Assembly: GCA_947460595.1 (NCBI GenBank)
Contig: CANHGS010000003.1
Location: 203,738-267,737, forward strand
Reading direction: 5' to 3'
Source: Bacteroidota bacterium
GTDB taxonomy: Bacteria; Bacteroidota; Bacteroidia; Chitinophagales; Chitinophagaceae
DNA: 64,000 bases
The notes beneath the pieces are model-generated. The model saw only the letters and a program-made list of their open reading frames with translations. It was not told where the DNA came from and did no database searches. Both the position numbers and the translations under genes were made by a program. This document shows positions 53,412-61,483 of the stretch, in pieces. The stretch's first letter is position 1. Every line of letters starts with the position of its first letter.

Positions 53412-53996
53412 ATGAAAAACTTATTGTTTATTTCATTGATTTTAATTTTGACAACATCATGTAAAAAATCAACTTTTACTAATGAAGAGTTTAAGTTAAA
53501 AACAAAACCAATTGAACTTGAACGTATGAAACTAATTTTGAACGAGTTAAAGGAAGCGAAAGTTTTTAATTTTAAAGTGGAAACTAAAAAAAGTCAGTCA
53601 ATTGATCCAACAGAAAATCAAGATGAACAAATTGCAGCAATTTTTGAACCTCTTTTGATTAATGGTAGAGAACTTCAAACAGAATTACTTTCAATTGTTG
53701 AAAATTCGAATGAATGGGAACAAATTCCTGATACAGATAAACAAATTTTATTAAATTTATCTAACGAGCAGTTAGTTGATTTGTCTATAACTTATAGTCT
53801 TGGTGGTGCAATTCATGATTGTGTTGGTGTTGCACTTGGTTTTGCAGGACTTAGAAGTTTATTGACTGGAATGATAACAGGCCCAACAGTTACAACAGCA
53901 CTTGGTATTTTAAAATGGGTTGGAAAACGTTATTTAAGCTATATAGGTCTTGCTTGTATGATTTGGGATTTCATGGATTGTGTCTCACATTTTTAA
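53412..53996 (+). CDS. lipoprotein with hydrophobic Gly-rich C-terminal domain; candidate secreted effector
   Basis: 194 residues. Lipoprotein signal MKNLLFISLILILTTSC with Cys17, a charged helical middle (about 25-130), then a hydrophobic C-terminal 65 residues (about 130-194) containing GGAIHDCVGVALGFAGLRSL, LLTGMITGPTVTTALGILKW and YIGLACMIWDFMDCVSHF, with three Cys. That tail resembles a membrane-active peptide domain. Strongly AT-rich. 18 bases before a small membrane protein gene; both lie between inverted repeats. A toxin with immunity partner is one reading; unproven. Confidence 0.6.
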   Translation: MKNLLFISLILILTTSCKKSTFTNEEFKLKTKPIELERMKLILNELKEAKVFNFKVETKKSQSIDPTENQDEQIAAIFEPLLINGRELQTELLSIVENSNEWEQIPDTDKQILLNLSNEQLVDLSITYSLGGAIHDCVGVALGFAGLRSLLTGMITGPTVTTALGILKWVGKRYLSYIGLACMIWDFMDCVSHF

Positions 53997-54014
53997 TTAA
54001 AAAAATGACATCAA

Positions 54015-54317
54015 ATGAAAACGAATTACAATGAAATTTTAGAGGGAAAATTAGTATCAAAAGTACTAGAAATAATTCCTGTCTTAACAGTGGTTTTCTA
54101 TATTCTTTATTCTGCTTTAAAACGGTTTACTGATAATGTTCAATTGTTTTGGATTCCATTTGTATTATTCTCTTCTAATTTTCTAATCCTCCTAGAATTA
54201 GTTTATTTAATAAAGTCAAAACAACTCAACAGTACCAAGAAGGAATTTATTAATCTAGGAATTCAAGCATTGATCAACTTAGGTTTTGCAATTCTGATTA
54301 TTAGCTATTTATTTTAG
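54015..54317 (+). CDS. small membrane protein (100 aa), candidate immunity or partner protein
   Basis: 100 residues with three hydrophobic helices: about 19-35 (ILVLTVVFYILY region), 45-65 (FWIPFVLFSSNFLILLELVYL) and 80-100 (IQALINLGFAILIISYLF). No signal peptide; small multi-pass proteins of this kind often protect against membrane-active toxins. It follows the lipoprotein gene by 18 bases and shares its AT-rich composition, so they are probably one unit. No homolog recognised. Confidence 0.55.
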   Translation: MKTNYNEILEGKLVSKVLEIIPVLTVVFYILYSALKRFTDNVQLFWIPFVLFSSNFLILLELVYLIKSKQLNSTKKEFINLGIQALINLGFAILIISYLF

Positions 54318-54351
54318 TACAAAACTAATGGCTAAAAGAAAGTAGCAAAAC

Positions 54352-54585
54352 ACAGGCAATAAATTACAGGCACCATAACATCCCCCAAATAAACGGACTA
54401 TCGCCGCTCAAGAGTTGTATCTTCTGAGCGGCCTTTCTGGAGCGGTGCCGGAGGCAGGGCAATTAGCAGCAGCGCTGCTTTTTGACCAGCTTCAGGGTAG
54501 ACGCGAAGGAGATACAACTTTGAGCAAGCGCGAATCACGGCATAATTTCATGGCCGTCAGTTTTGCAATTCATGAAACGGCATAA
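54352..54585 (+). pseudogene. broken inverted copy of the 102-aa gene
   Basis: Reads NKLQAP-stop-HPPNKRTIAAQELYLLSGLSGAVPE and on to KRESRHNFMAVSFAIHETA, stop at 54583. Against the intact gene an AAA Lys codon has become TAA, the N-terminal 16 codons are missing, and about ten codons near the C-terminus are deleted. No usable start codon precedes the conserved part. Confidence 0.8.
54365..54543. repeat. 179-bp inverted repeat, right arm
   Basis: Partner of 53021-53199, opposite orientation. The 1165 bases between the arms hold the lipoprotein and small membrane protein genes. Confidence 0.95.
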
Positions 54586-54664
54586 CATTGTGACTGACTT
54601 GATGCCAATCCCCAATTCCAACATTTTTGTAACAAACGCATGATTTCTGAAACCTTACAATCGT

Positions 54665-54672
54665 TAGCTTTG
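54665..54672 (+). promoter_or_regulatory. -7 promoter box of the paaZ-like gene
   Basis: TAGCTTTG, exact consensus, with TTTC 17 bases upstream as a weak -33 box. The ATG is at 54687. Confidence 0.45.
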
Positions 54673-54686
54673 TCCAAACGATAGCT

Positions 54687-56732
54687 ATGGCAGCATTGGA
54701 AAATTATGTAATGGGCAAATGGGTGAGGGGCGATGGCGATGGTCAGGCCCTCTTTAATGCGGTAACAGGAAACGCCATCGCAACGGCGAGTACAAAAGGT
54801 CTGGACATGGCCTCCATACTGCATTACGCCAGACAAAAGGGCAATCCGGCGCTCAGGGCCATGAGTTTTCACGAACGCGGAAGAATGCTCCGGGCATTGG
54901 CGCTGCACCTGCGAGAGCACTTAGACAAATTCTATCAGATCAGTTACCAAACCGGGGCTACCAAGGCCGATAGTTGGGTAGATATAGAAGGCGGGATTGG
55001 CAATTTGTTTGCCTATGCATCGCTACGCAGAAAATTCCCAGACCAGCCCTATTGTTTAGACGGAGAACAACATTCATTGGGCAAGGCCAATACTTTTATG
55101 GGGCACCATTTGTTGATTCCCAAAGAAGGGGTAGCCGTGCACATCAATGCCTTTAATTTTCCGGTATGGGGCATGCTAGAAAAAATTGCTGTGAACTTAT
55201 TAGCCGGCGTACCTGCCGTGGTAAAACCCGCAACGGTCACATCCTTTTTAACCGAAGCCGTGGTAAAAGAAATTGCCGCATCGGGCATTTTGCCGGAGGG
55301 TGCTTTGCAATTGCTCTGCGGTTCCGCGGGAGATTTATTAGACCATGTACAGTCACAGGATATTATCACGTTTACTGGATCGGCCACTACGGGACTGATG
55401 CTCAAATCGCATCCCGTAGTCTTGAAAGAGAATGTTCCCTTTACCATGGAAGCAGATTCTTTAAACAGCATTGTTTTGGGAACAGATGTTACCCCAGAGA
55501 TGCCGGAATGGGATTTGTTTATCAAGGAAGTGCGCAAAGAAATGACCACCAAGTGCGGACAAAAATGCACGGCCATCCGCCGAATTTTTGTACCCGAGAA
55601 TAAAATAGAAGACGTACAAATAGCACTGGGTAAAGCATTAGCACAAACCATTATTGGTAATCCCTTGAATGAAACCGTGCGCATGGGATCACTGGCCGGA
55701 CAAAGCCAACGCATAGAGGTACGCGAGCAAGTGCAGAAACTCTTAGCCAGTTCACAAATTATTTATGGCAGCATGGATAGTGTTTCTGTGGTGGACGCTG
55801 ATGCAACAGCAGGCGCATTCATGAGTCCGCTCTTGCTGATGAATCCACAACCCATGAGCAGTAATGAGGTTCACGAGGTAGAAGCATTTGGCCCCGTGTC
55901 AACGCTCATGCCATACAACAGTTTGCAAGAAGCCATTGCGCTAGTAAAATTGGGCAAGGGTTCCTTGGTCTCATCGGTGGTGACCAATGATCCTTCCATT
56001 GCAAGAGACTATACTATTGGAGCGGGAACCTATCATGGAAGGATCCTGGTGTTGAATGGCGCTTGCGCCAAAGAAAATACCGGACACGGATCACCCCTGC
56101 CCTTGTTGGTGCACGGAGGTCCAGGTCGCGCCGGAGGAGGAGAAGAAATGGGAGGACTACGCGGTGTAAAACACTATATGCAAAGACTAGCCATTCAGGG
56201 CTCGCCCGATATGATTACGGCCATTAGCCAAGTGTACCAACCCGGTGCCACAGGCATTGATGGAGGCGCGCATCCCTTTACCAAATATTTTGAAGAGTTG
56301 GTCATTGGAGAACAGATTCTCACTGCCCCACGCATGATTACCAAAGAAGACATAGACCGTTTTGCAGACCTGAGTGGCGATCATTTTTACGCGCATTTAG
56401 ACAGCACCAATTTTGAAGGAACCATGTTTGAGCGTCAAGTGGCACATGGCTATTTTATCATGAGTGCGGCGGCAGGATTGTTTGTAGATAGCTATGAAAA
56501 AAATCCCGTCTTGCTCAACTATGGCATAGACGAGTTGCGTTTTACCAAACCCGTTTATCCCAGCGATACTATTCAGGTGCGTTTCACTTGCAAAGAAAAA
56601 ATTGCACAAGAGAAAAAAGAAATCACCGATATTGACAAAGGGATTGTGAAATGGTTGGTAGAGATTATAGACGCAAGCAATGAGATTACCGGTATTGCTA
56701 CCATTCTAACCATGGTGGCCAAAAAAGACTAG
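54687..56732 (+). CDS. paaZ: PaaZ-like fusion: aldehyde dehydrogenase plus MaoC-type enoyl hydratase
   Basis: 681 residues. N-terminal aldehyde dehydrogenase (about 1-520): HINAFNFPVWGMLEKIAVNLLAG, ITFTGSATTG, the general base Glu in FTMEADSLNS and nucleophile Cys in TTKCGQKCTAIRR, HGSPLPLLVHGGPGRAGGGEE. C-terminal MaoC/hot-dog domain (about 535-680): DIDRFADLSGDHFYAHLD, VAHGYFIMSAAAGLFVD. PaaZ opens oxepin-CoA and oxidises the resulting semialdehyde in phenylacetate degradation. The paaABCDE oxygenase genes are not in the window. One base before the enoyl-CoA hydratase gene. Confidence 0.9.
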   Translation: MAALENYVMGKWVRGDGDGQALFNAVTGNAIATASTKGLDMASILHYARQKGNPALRAMSFHERGRMLRALALHLREHLDKFYQISYQTGATKADSWVDIEGGIGNLFAYASLRRKFPDQPYCLDGEQHSLGKANTFMGHHLLIPKEGVAVHINAFNFPVWGMLEKIAVNLLAGVPAVVKPATVTSFLTEAVVKEIAASGILPEGALQLLCGSAGDLLDHVQSQDIITFTGSATTGLMLKSHPVVLKENVPFTMEADSLNSIVLGTDVTPEMPEWDLFIKEVRKEMTTKCGQKCTAIRRIFVPENKIEDVQIALGKALAQTIIGNPLNETVRMGSLAGQSQRIEVREQVQKLLASSQIIYGSMDSVSVVDADATAGAFMSPLLLMNPQPMSSNEVHEVEAFGPVSTLMPYNSLQEAIALVKLGKGSLVSSVVTNDPSIARDYTIGAGTYHGRILVLNGACAKENTGHGSPLPLLVHGGPGRAGGGEEMGGLRGVKHYMQRLAIQGSPDMITAISQVYQPGATGIDGGAHPFTKYFEELVIGEQILTAPRMITKEDIDRFADLSGDHFYAHLDSTNFEGTMFERQVAHGYFIMSAAAGLFVDSYEKNPVLLNYGIDELRFTKPVYPSDTIQVRFTCKEKIAQEKKEITDIDKGIVKWLVEIIDASNEITGIATILTMVAKKD

Positions 56733-57488
56733 ATGGAAAATTATGTACGCTATCAGGTAAACAATGGCATTGGCGTGATTGAGTTTTTTACGACTCAACA
56801 CAATTCATTGCCATCGGCCATTTTAAAAGAATTGGCTAAGACCATTACCATTGCCGGGGCCGATGCTTCCTGCAAGGTGTTGATCCTACAATCAGGTGGA
56901 GCCAAAACTTTTTGCGCCGGTGCCTCCTTTGACGAGTTATTAGAAATTACCACCGCAGCGGAAGGATTGGAATTCTTTAGCGGCTTTGCCCACGTGATCA
57001 ATGCCATGCGCAACTGTCCCAAATTTATCATTGGCCGCGTGCAAGGCAAAGCCATTGGGGGCGGTGTTGGACTAGCCTGCGCATGCGATTATAGTTTTGG
57101 GACTGAAGACGCATCCATCAAATTATCAGAGCTAGCTGTGGGCATTGGGCCCTTTGTAGTAGGCCCTGCGGTAGAAAGAAAAATAGGATTATCCGCGGCT
57201 TATGAATTGGCAATAGACGCTATTGGTTTTAGATCGGCCCATTGGGCCAAAGAAAAAGGACTCTATGCTTCTGTTCATCCAGACATAGCCTCCATGGACA
57301 TTGCCATCCTAAACCTAACCGATACCCTAGCGGCCTCCAGCCCAACAGCCATGGCAGAAATTAAACAAGCATTCTGGTCCGGCACCGAGCACTGGAATGA
57401 ACTATTACTCAGCCGAGCCGCCATCAGTGGCCGTCTAGTCCTCACCCCAGAAGCACGAATGTTCTTGGAAGGGTTTAAGAAGAAATAA
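56733..57488 (+). CDS. enoyl-CoA hydratase/isomerase family protein
   Basis: 251 residues of the crotonase fold: LILQSGGAKTFCAGASFDELL (oxyanion hole strand) and IIGRVQGKAIGGGVGLACACDYSFGTEDA (second oxyanion Gly and CoA-binding loop). Glu residues appear in ASIKLSELAVGIGPFVVGP. Starts immediately after the paaZ-like stop, so the two are coupled. A PaaF/PaaG-like step in phenylacetate catabolism is the likely role; exact reaction uncertain. Confidence 0.85.
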   Translation: MENYVRYQVNNGIGVIEFFTTQHNSLPSAILKELAKTITIAGADASCKVLILQSGGAKTFCAGASFDELLEITTAAEGLEFFSGFAHVINAMRNCPKFIIGRVQGKAIGGGVGLACACDYSFGTEDASIKLSELAVGIGPFVVGPAVERKIGLSAAYELAIDAIGFRSAHWAKEKGLYASVHPDIASMDIAILNLTDTLAASSPTAMAEIKQAFWSGTEHWNELLLSRAAISGRLVLTPEARMFLEGFKKK

Positions 57489-57500
57489 AAAACTGATTCT

Positions 57501-57794
57501 TTAAAATAATTCAGCAATAGAGATTTTAAAAGTATCTGATATTTCCGTTAAAGTATCAATGGTAAAATTGTGTGTGCCGCTCAGCCATTTTGTAATTTCT
57601 GAAGGATGTCTATTTACTTTTTCAGCAAATGTTGTTTTATTCCATCCACGCAATTCCAATAACTGATCCAACTTTGTTGCAACAGCATATTTATTGATAA
57701 TTTGCTTTTTTTCAACCTTACTTACCTCTGACAAAACCTCTCTTAATAAAGGAGAGCTATGTTTTCTAGCTTTTGTTTCAGTCTTCATATTCAT
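57501..57794 (-). CDS. HigA-like XRE antitoxin
   Basis: 97 residues; the helix-turn-helix lies at about 40-97 (YAVATKLDQLLELRGWNKTT, FAEKVNRHPSEITKWLSGTH, FTIDTLTEISDTFKISI). Overlaps the 3' end of the upstream gene by 17 bases. Toxin-before-antitoxin order is the HigBA arrangement. The antitoxin probably represses the pair through the palindrome at 58304. Confidence 0.8.
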   Translation of the reverse strand: MNMKTETKARKHSSPLLREVLSEVSKVEKKQIINKYAVATKLDQLLELRGWNKTTFAEKVNRHPSEITKWLSGTHNFTIDTLTEISDTFKISIAELF

Positions 57795-58275
57795 TAAAAT
57801 AAAGATTCCCTAATAATTCAAAACCATCGTCTGACCAATATGTTTCTTTTGCAAGAATGCTTTTAAAAATGAGGTTTGAGACTAACATCATTTTCAGAAC
57901 AGCATCTGCTAATCTTTCATCTTCTTGCCAAGCTCTAATTGATTTTGGTTTATCAGCACCACCGCCAAGAATTAAAACATTTTTACCAAGTCTAATACAA
58001 TACAACCTCAACCTAGAATCCGGCATATCAAATAAAGCAACAACAGCATCACCTGGTTTTCCTTCATTCAATTTAAAAAATCCTTCTTTAGCACCAGTAA
58101 TTTTTCCAATAGTCTCAATCCTTGTTAATATATTTTTCAAAGCGTTGCGATGCTCAACTATATAAGTCCTTACAAAAGAATCAAATAATGTTTCATCTGC
58201 ATGGTTCTCAATAACTGAATAAACTGTTGCACCAGCACCCGAGAACTCTGACATTTCAACTATTTCGTAATGCAC
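57778..58275 (-). CDS. probable toxin of a HigBA-like pair (RelE/HigB-type)
   Basis: 165 residues. A central segment VVALFDMPDSRLRLYCIRLG, then KNVLILGGGADKPKSIRAWQED and an Asn/Glu-rich C-terminus resembles phage-derived Gp49/RelE-like toxins, but it is longer than the usual 90-120 residues. Assignment rests on this strand pattern, coupling to an XRE antitoxin and an upstream operator-like palindrome. No catalytic residues can be assigned by eye. Confidence 0.65.
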   Translation of the reverse strand: MHYEIVEMSEFSGAGATVYSVIENHADETLFDSFVRTYIVEHRNALKNILTRIETIGKITGAKEGFFKLNEGKPGDAVVALFDMPDSRLRLYCIRLGKNVLILGGGADKPKSIRAWQEDERLADAVLKMMLVSNLIFKSILAKETYWSDDGFELLGNLYFNEYED

Positions 58276-58303
58276 ATACTCAAATTGAAGGTAAATAAAT
58301 TTT

Positions 58304-58335
58304 TATTTAAATTCACTTATAAGTGAATTTAAATA
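58304..58335. promoter_or_regulatory. perfect 32-bp palindrome, likely operator of the toxin-antitoxin pair
   Basis: Half-site TATTTAAATTCACTTA (58304-58319) followed directly by its exact reverse complement (58320-58335). Located 29-60 bases above the toxin start codon. The size and position fit a dimer-of-dimers XRE operator. Confidence 0.8.
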
Positions 58336-58426
58336 CTGCTACTTAAATTTAATTCTTTTCTAATGAGTTAATTACCAATAAATTGTAAAAAGATTTAAGC
58401 TATATAATTTTTTTAGAAACACCGCA

Positions 58427-59296
58427 TCATTCAAACCCCATGCGTTTTCTATATTCATTAGGTTGCATGCCCTTTAATAATTTAAACTGTTTGTTAAAAT
58501 TGGTAAAGCTATTAAAGCCACTTTCAAAACAGATTTCTTTGATGCTCCTACTTTTCTCGGCTAAAAGTTTACAGGCATAACCAACGCGCAGTTCAATAAT
58601 AAAAACAGAAAAACTTTTTCTAGTTCTGGATTTAAAATATCGGCAAAAAGAATTGGTGGCCAGGTTGGCAATGGCCGCTACGTCTTTCAAATAAATCTTC
58701 TGTTTAAAATGAGTCAAAGCATAATTGTAGATGGCATTGATTCTTTCATTTTCAGAAGAGACAAATTCAAAATGATTGGCAGAAGAAATATAGTTGGGTT
58801 GATGGTCTTTAGAAAGTACTTGCAATAATTGCATAAGACAGATCAATCGCTCGGTTCCTTCAGCCAAAATTAATTGGGTTAAAATTTGCTTTACCAAAAC
58901 AGCTATTTCATCACTAACAACCATCCCGCGCTTGGCCCTTTCCAATAATTTTCTAATGGCTTGATTCTCGGGCAAGCTTAAAAAATCTTTGCCCCAAAAG
59001 TCATCGCAAAACTGCGTTAACTCAATCACTGATGGTAAAGGTTGAGGCTGCGTATAAGCATCATCAAATCGCCAATAGTGTGGTAACTGCGCCCCAATTA
59101 AAATCAAATTTCCTGGGCTAAACCTAATAGAAGTATCGCCCGCAAACAAGGTTCCCTGGCCCTGCATCACATGAATCAATTCTATTTCTGGGTGGTAATG
59201 CCAATTATTACTGACATAAGGCATGGCGTCCTGTCTGGCACTAAAAGAAATAGACGGACCCGATGTAATTTTTAAAAGTTGTGGACGCATGAGCAA
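58427..59296 (-). CDS. AraC-family transcriptional regulator with cupin sensor
   Basis: 289 residues. N-terminal cupin (about 10-90; ISFSARQDAMPYVSNNWHYHPEIELIHVMQGQGTLF, in which WHYHPE is the sugar-binding cupin motif) and two C-terminal HTH motifs (about 190-289; VAAIANLATNSFCRYFKSRT and IKEICFESGFNSFTNFNKQFKLL). Divergent from the fucose genes (153-base gap) and so their probable regulator. Confidence 0.9.
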   Translation of the reverse strand: MLMRPQLLKITSGPSISFSARQDAMPYVSNNWHYHPEIELIHVMQGQGTLFAGDTSIRFSPGNLILIGAQLPHYWRFDDAYTQPQPLPSVIELTQFCDDFWGKDFLSLPENQAIRKLLERAKRGMVVSDEIAVLVKQILTQLILAEGTERLICLMQLLQVLSKDHQPNYISSANHFEFVSSENERINAIYNYALTHFKQKIYLKDVAAIANLATNSFCRYFKSRTRKSFSVFIIELRVGYACKLLAEKSRSIKEICFESGFNSFTNFNKQFKLLKGMQPNEYRKRMGFE

Positions 59297-59449
59297 TTAT
59301 TTGGTTATTGGGCTAAGTGCAGCCTATTGGTATATGGTAAAATAGTGCAATAATTGGATAATATTGCAGACAAATAGCTGGAAAACAAGGTTTTTATTTG
59401 TATTATAACAAACAGTTAATCTATTTTAACCTGTTCAACTAACCTTGCT

Positions 59450-60211
59450 ATGCTACTTCAGAACAAAGTCATTTTTCTTACTGGGGGTTCTATGGGTATT
59501 GGAGCTGAGTGTGCCAAAGCCTATGCAAAAGAAGGAGCCCAGTTGGCCATTGCGGCACTTGTTCAACAAGAAATAGAAAACATTATCCAAGAAATTGGTG
59601 GGGAGCACCTTTGTTTGCCCTGCGATGTTTCGGATGAAGTACTTGTAAAAGATGCGATTGAAAAAGCCATCGCGCATTTTGGACGCATAGACGCCATTCA
59701 CAATAATGCGGGGATTGCCTATCCTTCCAAAGCCATCCATGAAACCACCACAGAGGAATGGGACAAGTTGATGAACGTGAATTTAAAATCGGTTTACCTA
59801 ACTACTAAATATGGGTTTGAAGCATTAAAAGCGAGCAAGGGAACCATTTTAAATACCAGCAGTTTGGTGGCAGAGATAGGGCAAGAATTACACGCGGCTT
59901 ATTCCGCAACAAAGGGCGCCATGAACACCCTGACCAAATCAATGGCATTGGATTACGCCAAATATGGGATTCGCGTAAATGCAGTGGCACCCGCAGGTGT
60001 GTGGACGCCCATGCTTAGAGACTGGTCAAAAGAACAACCCAATAGCGCAGCAATTGAAAATTATCTAGACAAGATTCATCCATTGGGCTATTGCCCTTCG
60101 GGCGATGTAGTGGCAGACGCTTGTGTCTTTTTGTTATCAGAAAAAGCCCGATTTATTACTGGATGCATTTTGCCCGTTAGTGGCGGAGCAGAATTAGGAT
60201 ATAGATTATAA
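59450..60211 (+). CDS. SDR-family dehydrogenase, fucose pathway
   Basis: 253 residues. Rossmann cofactor motif TGGSMGIGAECAKAYAKEG, HNNAGIAYPSK, the catalytic Ser in LNTSSLVAEIG and YSATKGAMNTLTKS (Tyr-x-x-x-Lys) and a C-terminal GCILPVSGGAELGYRL. Together with the neighbouring fuconate dehydratase and FucP it is likely an L-fucose or 2-keto-3-deoxy-L-fuconate dehydrogenase. Cofactor preference not determined. A TAACCTTG near-consensus -7 box ends two bases before the ATG. Confidence 0.85.
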   Translation: MLLQNKVIFLTGGSMGIGAECAKAYAKEGAQLAIAALVQQEIENIIQEIGGEHLCLPCDVSDEVLVKDAIEKAIAHFGRIDAIHNNAGIAYPSKAIHETTTEEWDKLMNVNLKSVYLTTKYGFEALKASKGTILNTSSLVAEIGQELHAAYSATKGAMNTLTKSMALDYAKYGIRVNAVAPAGVWTPMLRDWSKEQPNSAAIENYLDKIHPLGYCPSGDVVADACVFLLSEKARFITGCILPVSGGAELGYRL

Positions 60212-60231
60212 TCAGAACAATACAATAGATC

Positions 60232-61461
60232 ATGATTCAGAAGATCATCATTGAAGACAGAAGATTTCCGCTTGGCGCAGGTGCTGGTAGCGATGCTATT
60301 CACAGAGACCCTGTTTACTCATATGCAGTTTGCAAATTGGTTGATGATTCGGGATTAGTTGGAACAGGTTTTGCCTTTACCCTAGGAGAAGGCAATGACC
60401 TAGTTTGCAAGGCTGCTGCATTTTACGCTGATACACTAAAAGGAAAAGATATTGAAGAGTTGATGGCCAATTTTGGAACCCATTTACATGCGTTGTCTAA
60501 TGAACAACAATTTAGGTGGTTGGGACCGCACAAGGGCGTCGTGCATTTGGGACTAGCTGCAGTAACCAATGCCTGTTATGATTTGTGGGCAAAGAAAAGA
60601 GGCGTCCCCCTTTGGAAATTATTAATCAGTTTGAGTCCGGAACAAATAGTTAATACCCTAGACCTAAGTTACCTTGAAGATGAACTAACCCACAATCAGG
60701 CCATTGATTTAATCAAAGAGCAAGAGCCTACCAGCAAAGAAAGAAATAGTATATTAACCAAGGGCTATCCTGGTTATGACACTTCTATTGGCTGGTTTAA
60801 TTATAGCGATGAGAAAGTAAGGGAGAATTGCAAAAAAGCAGTAGCAGAGGGATTTACTGCTATGAAATTAAAAGTGGGTTCCAAAGAATTTGAAAGGGAT
60901 ATTAGAAGGGCGCATATCGTTAGAGATGTAGCGGGAGATGAGGCAAAGATTATGTTAGACGCCAATCAACAATGGACCCTGCCCCAAGCAAAAATTATTT
61001 GCAAACAATTGCAAAGCATGAACCCCTATTGGATTGAGGAGCCCACGCATCCAGATGATGTAATGGCACACAAGGTCTTGGCCGATGCTATTGCCCCAAC
61101 CAAAATTGCACTAGGCGAGCATGTACCCAACAGAATTCTATTCAAGAATTTCTTGCAAACAAAATCAGTAGGTTTTGTTCAGGTAGACGCAGTAAGGGTA
61201 GCAGGTGTGAGTGAATTTATTGCAGTGAGTTTACTCAGCAAAAAATTTGGGATTCCCGTAGTGCCGCACGTGGGCGATATGGGACAGCTGCACCAACACT
61301 TGGTGTTGTTCAACCATATTAAACTGGGGCATGAAGCCTTATTTTTAGAACATATTCCACACTTGCAAAAACATTTTATAAATCCAGTGAAAATTGAAAA
61401 TGGCGTTTATATAACTCCAGAAGTGCCAGGTAGCAGTTGCGATTTAAAAGAAACCAACTAG
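60232..61461 (+). CDS. L-fuconate dehydratase
   Basis: 409 residues of the enolase superfamily (mandelate racemase type). GAGAGSDAIHRDPVYSYAVC and TGFAFTLGEGND open the capping domain; the barrel holds TAMKLKVGSKEFERD (catalytic Lys), IMLDANQQW, WIEEPTHPDD and IALGEHVPN (metal ligands Asp, Glu, Glu), and PVVPHVGDMGQLHQHLV (general acid/base His). Length and the long insert (about 130-190) match fuconate dehydratase/ENOSF1. It dehydrates L-fuconate to 2-keto-3-deoxy-L-fuconate. 20 bases after the SDR gene. Confidence 0.92.
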   Translation: MIQKIIIEDRRFPLGAGAGSDAIHRDPVYSYAVCKLVDDSGLVGTGFAFTLGEGNDLVCKAAAFYADTLKGKDIEELMANFGTHLHALSNEQQFRWLGPHKGVVHLGLAAVTNACYDLWAKKRGVPLWKLLISLSPEQIVNTLDLSYLEDELTHNQAIDLIKEQEPTSKERNSILTKGYPGYDTSIGWFNYSDEKVRENCKKAVAEGFTAMKLKVGSKEFERDIRRAHIVRDVAGDEAKIMLDANQQWTLPQAKIICKQLQSMNPYWIEEPTHPDDVMAHKVLADAIAPTKIALGEHVPNRILFKNFLQTKSVGFVQVDAVRVAGVSEFIAVSLLSKKFGIPVVPHVGDMGQLHQHLVLFNHIKLGHEALFLEHIPHLQKHFINPVKIENGVYITPEVPGSSCDLKETN

Positions 61462-61483
61462 TTCAACACCATAACCAGCCAAC

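Noticed and set aside
54352..54585. Right inverted-repeat arm as a functional gene
   Set aside because: In-frame stop, no start codon and a C-terminal deletion compared with the intact copy.
52940..54585. Insertion sequence with terminal inverted repeats
   Set aside because: No transposase between or in the arms, and the arms are gene copies rather than typical IS ends; kept as an open question in the findings.
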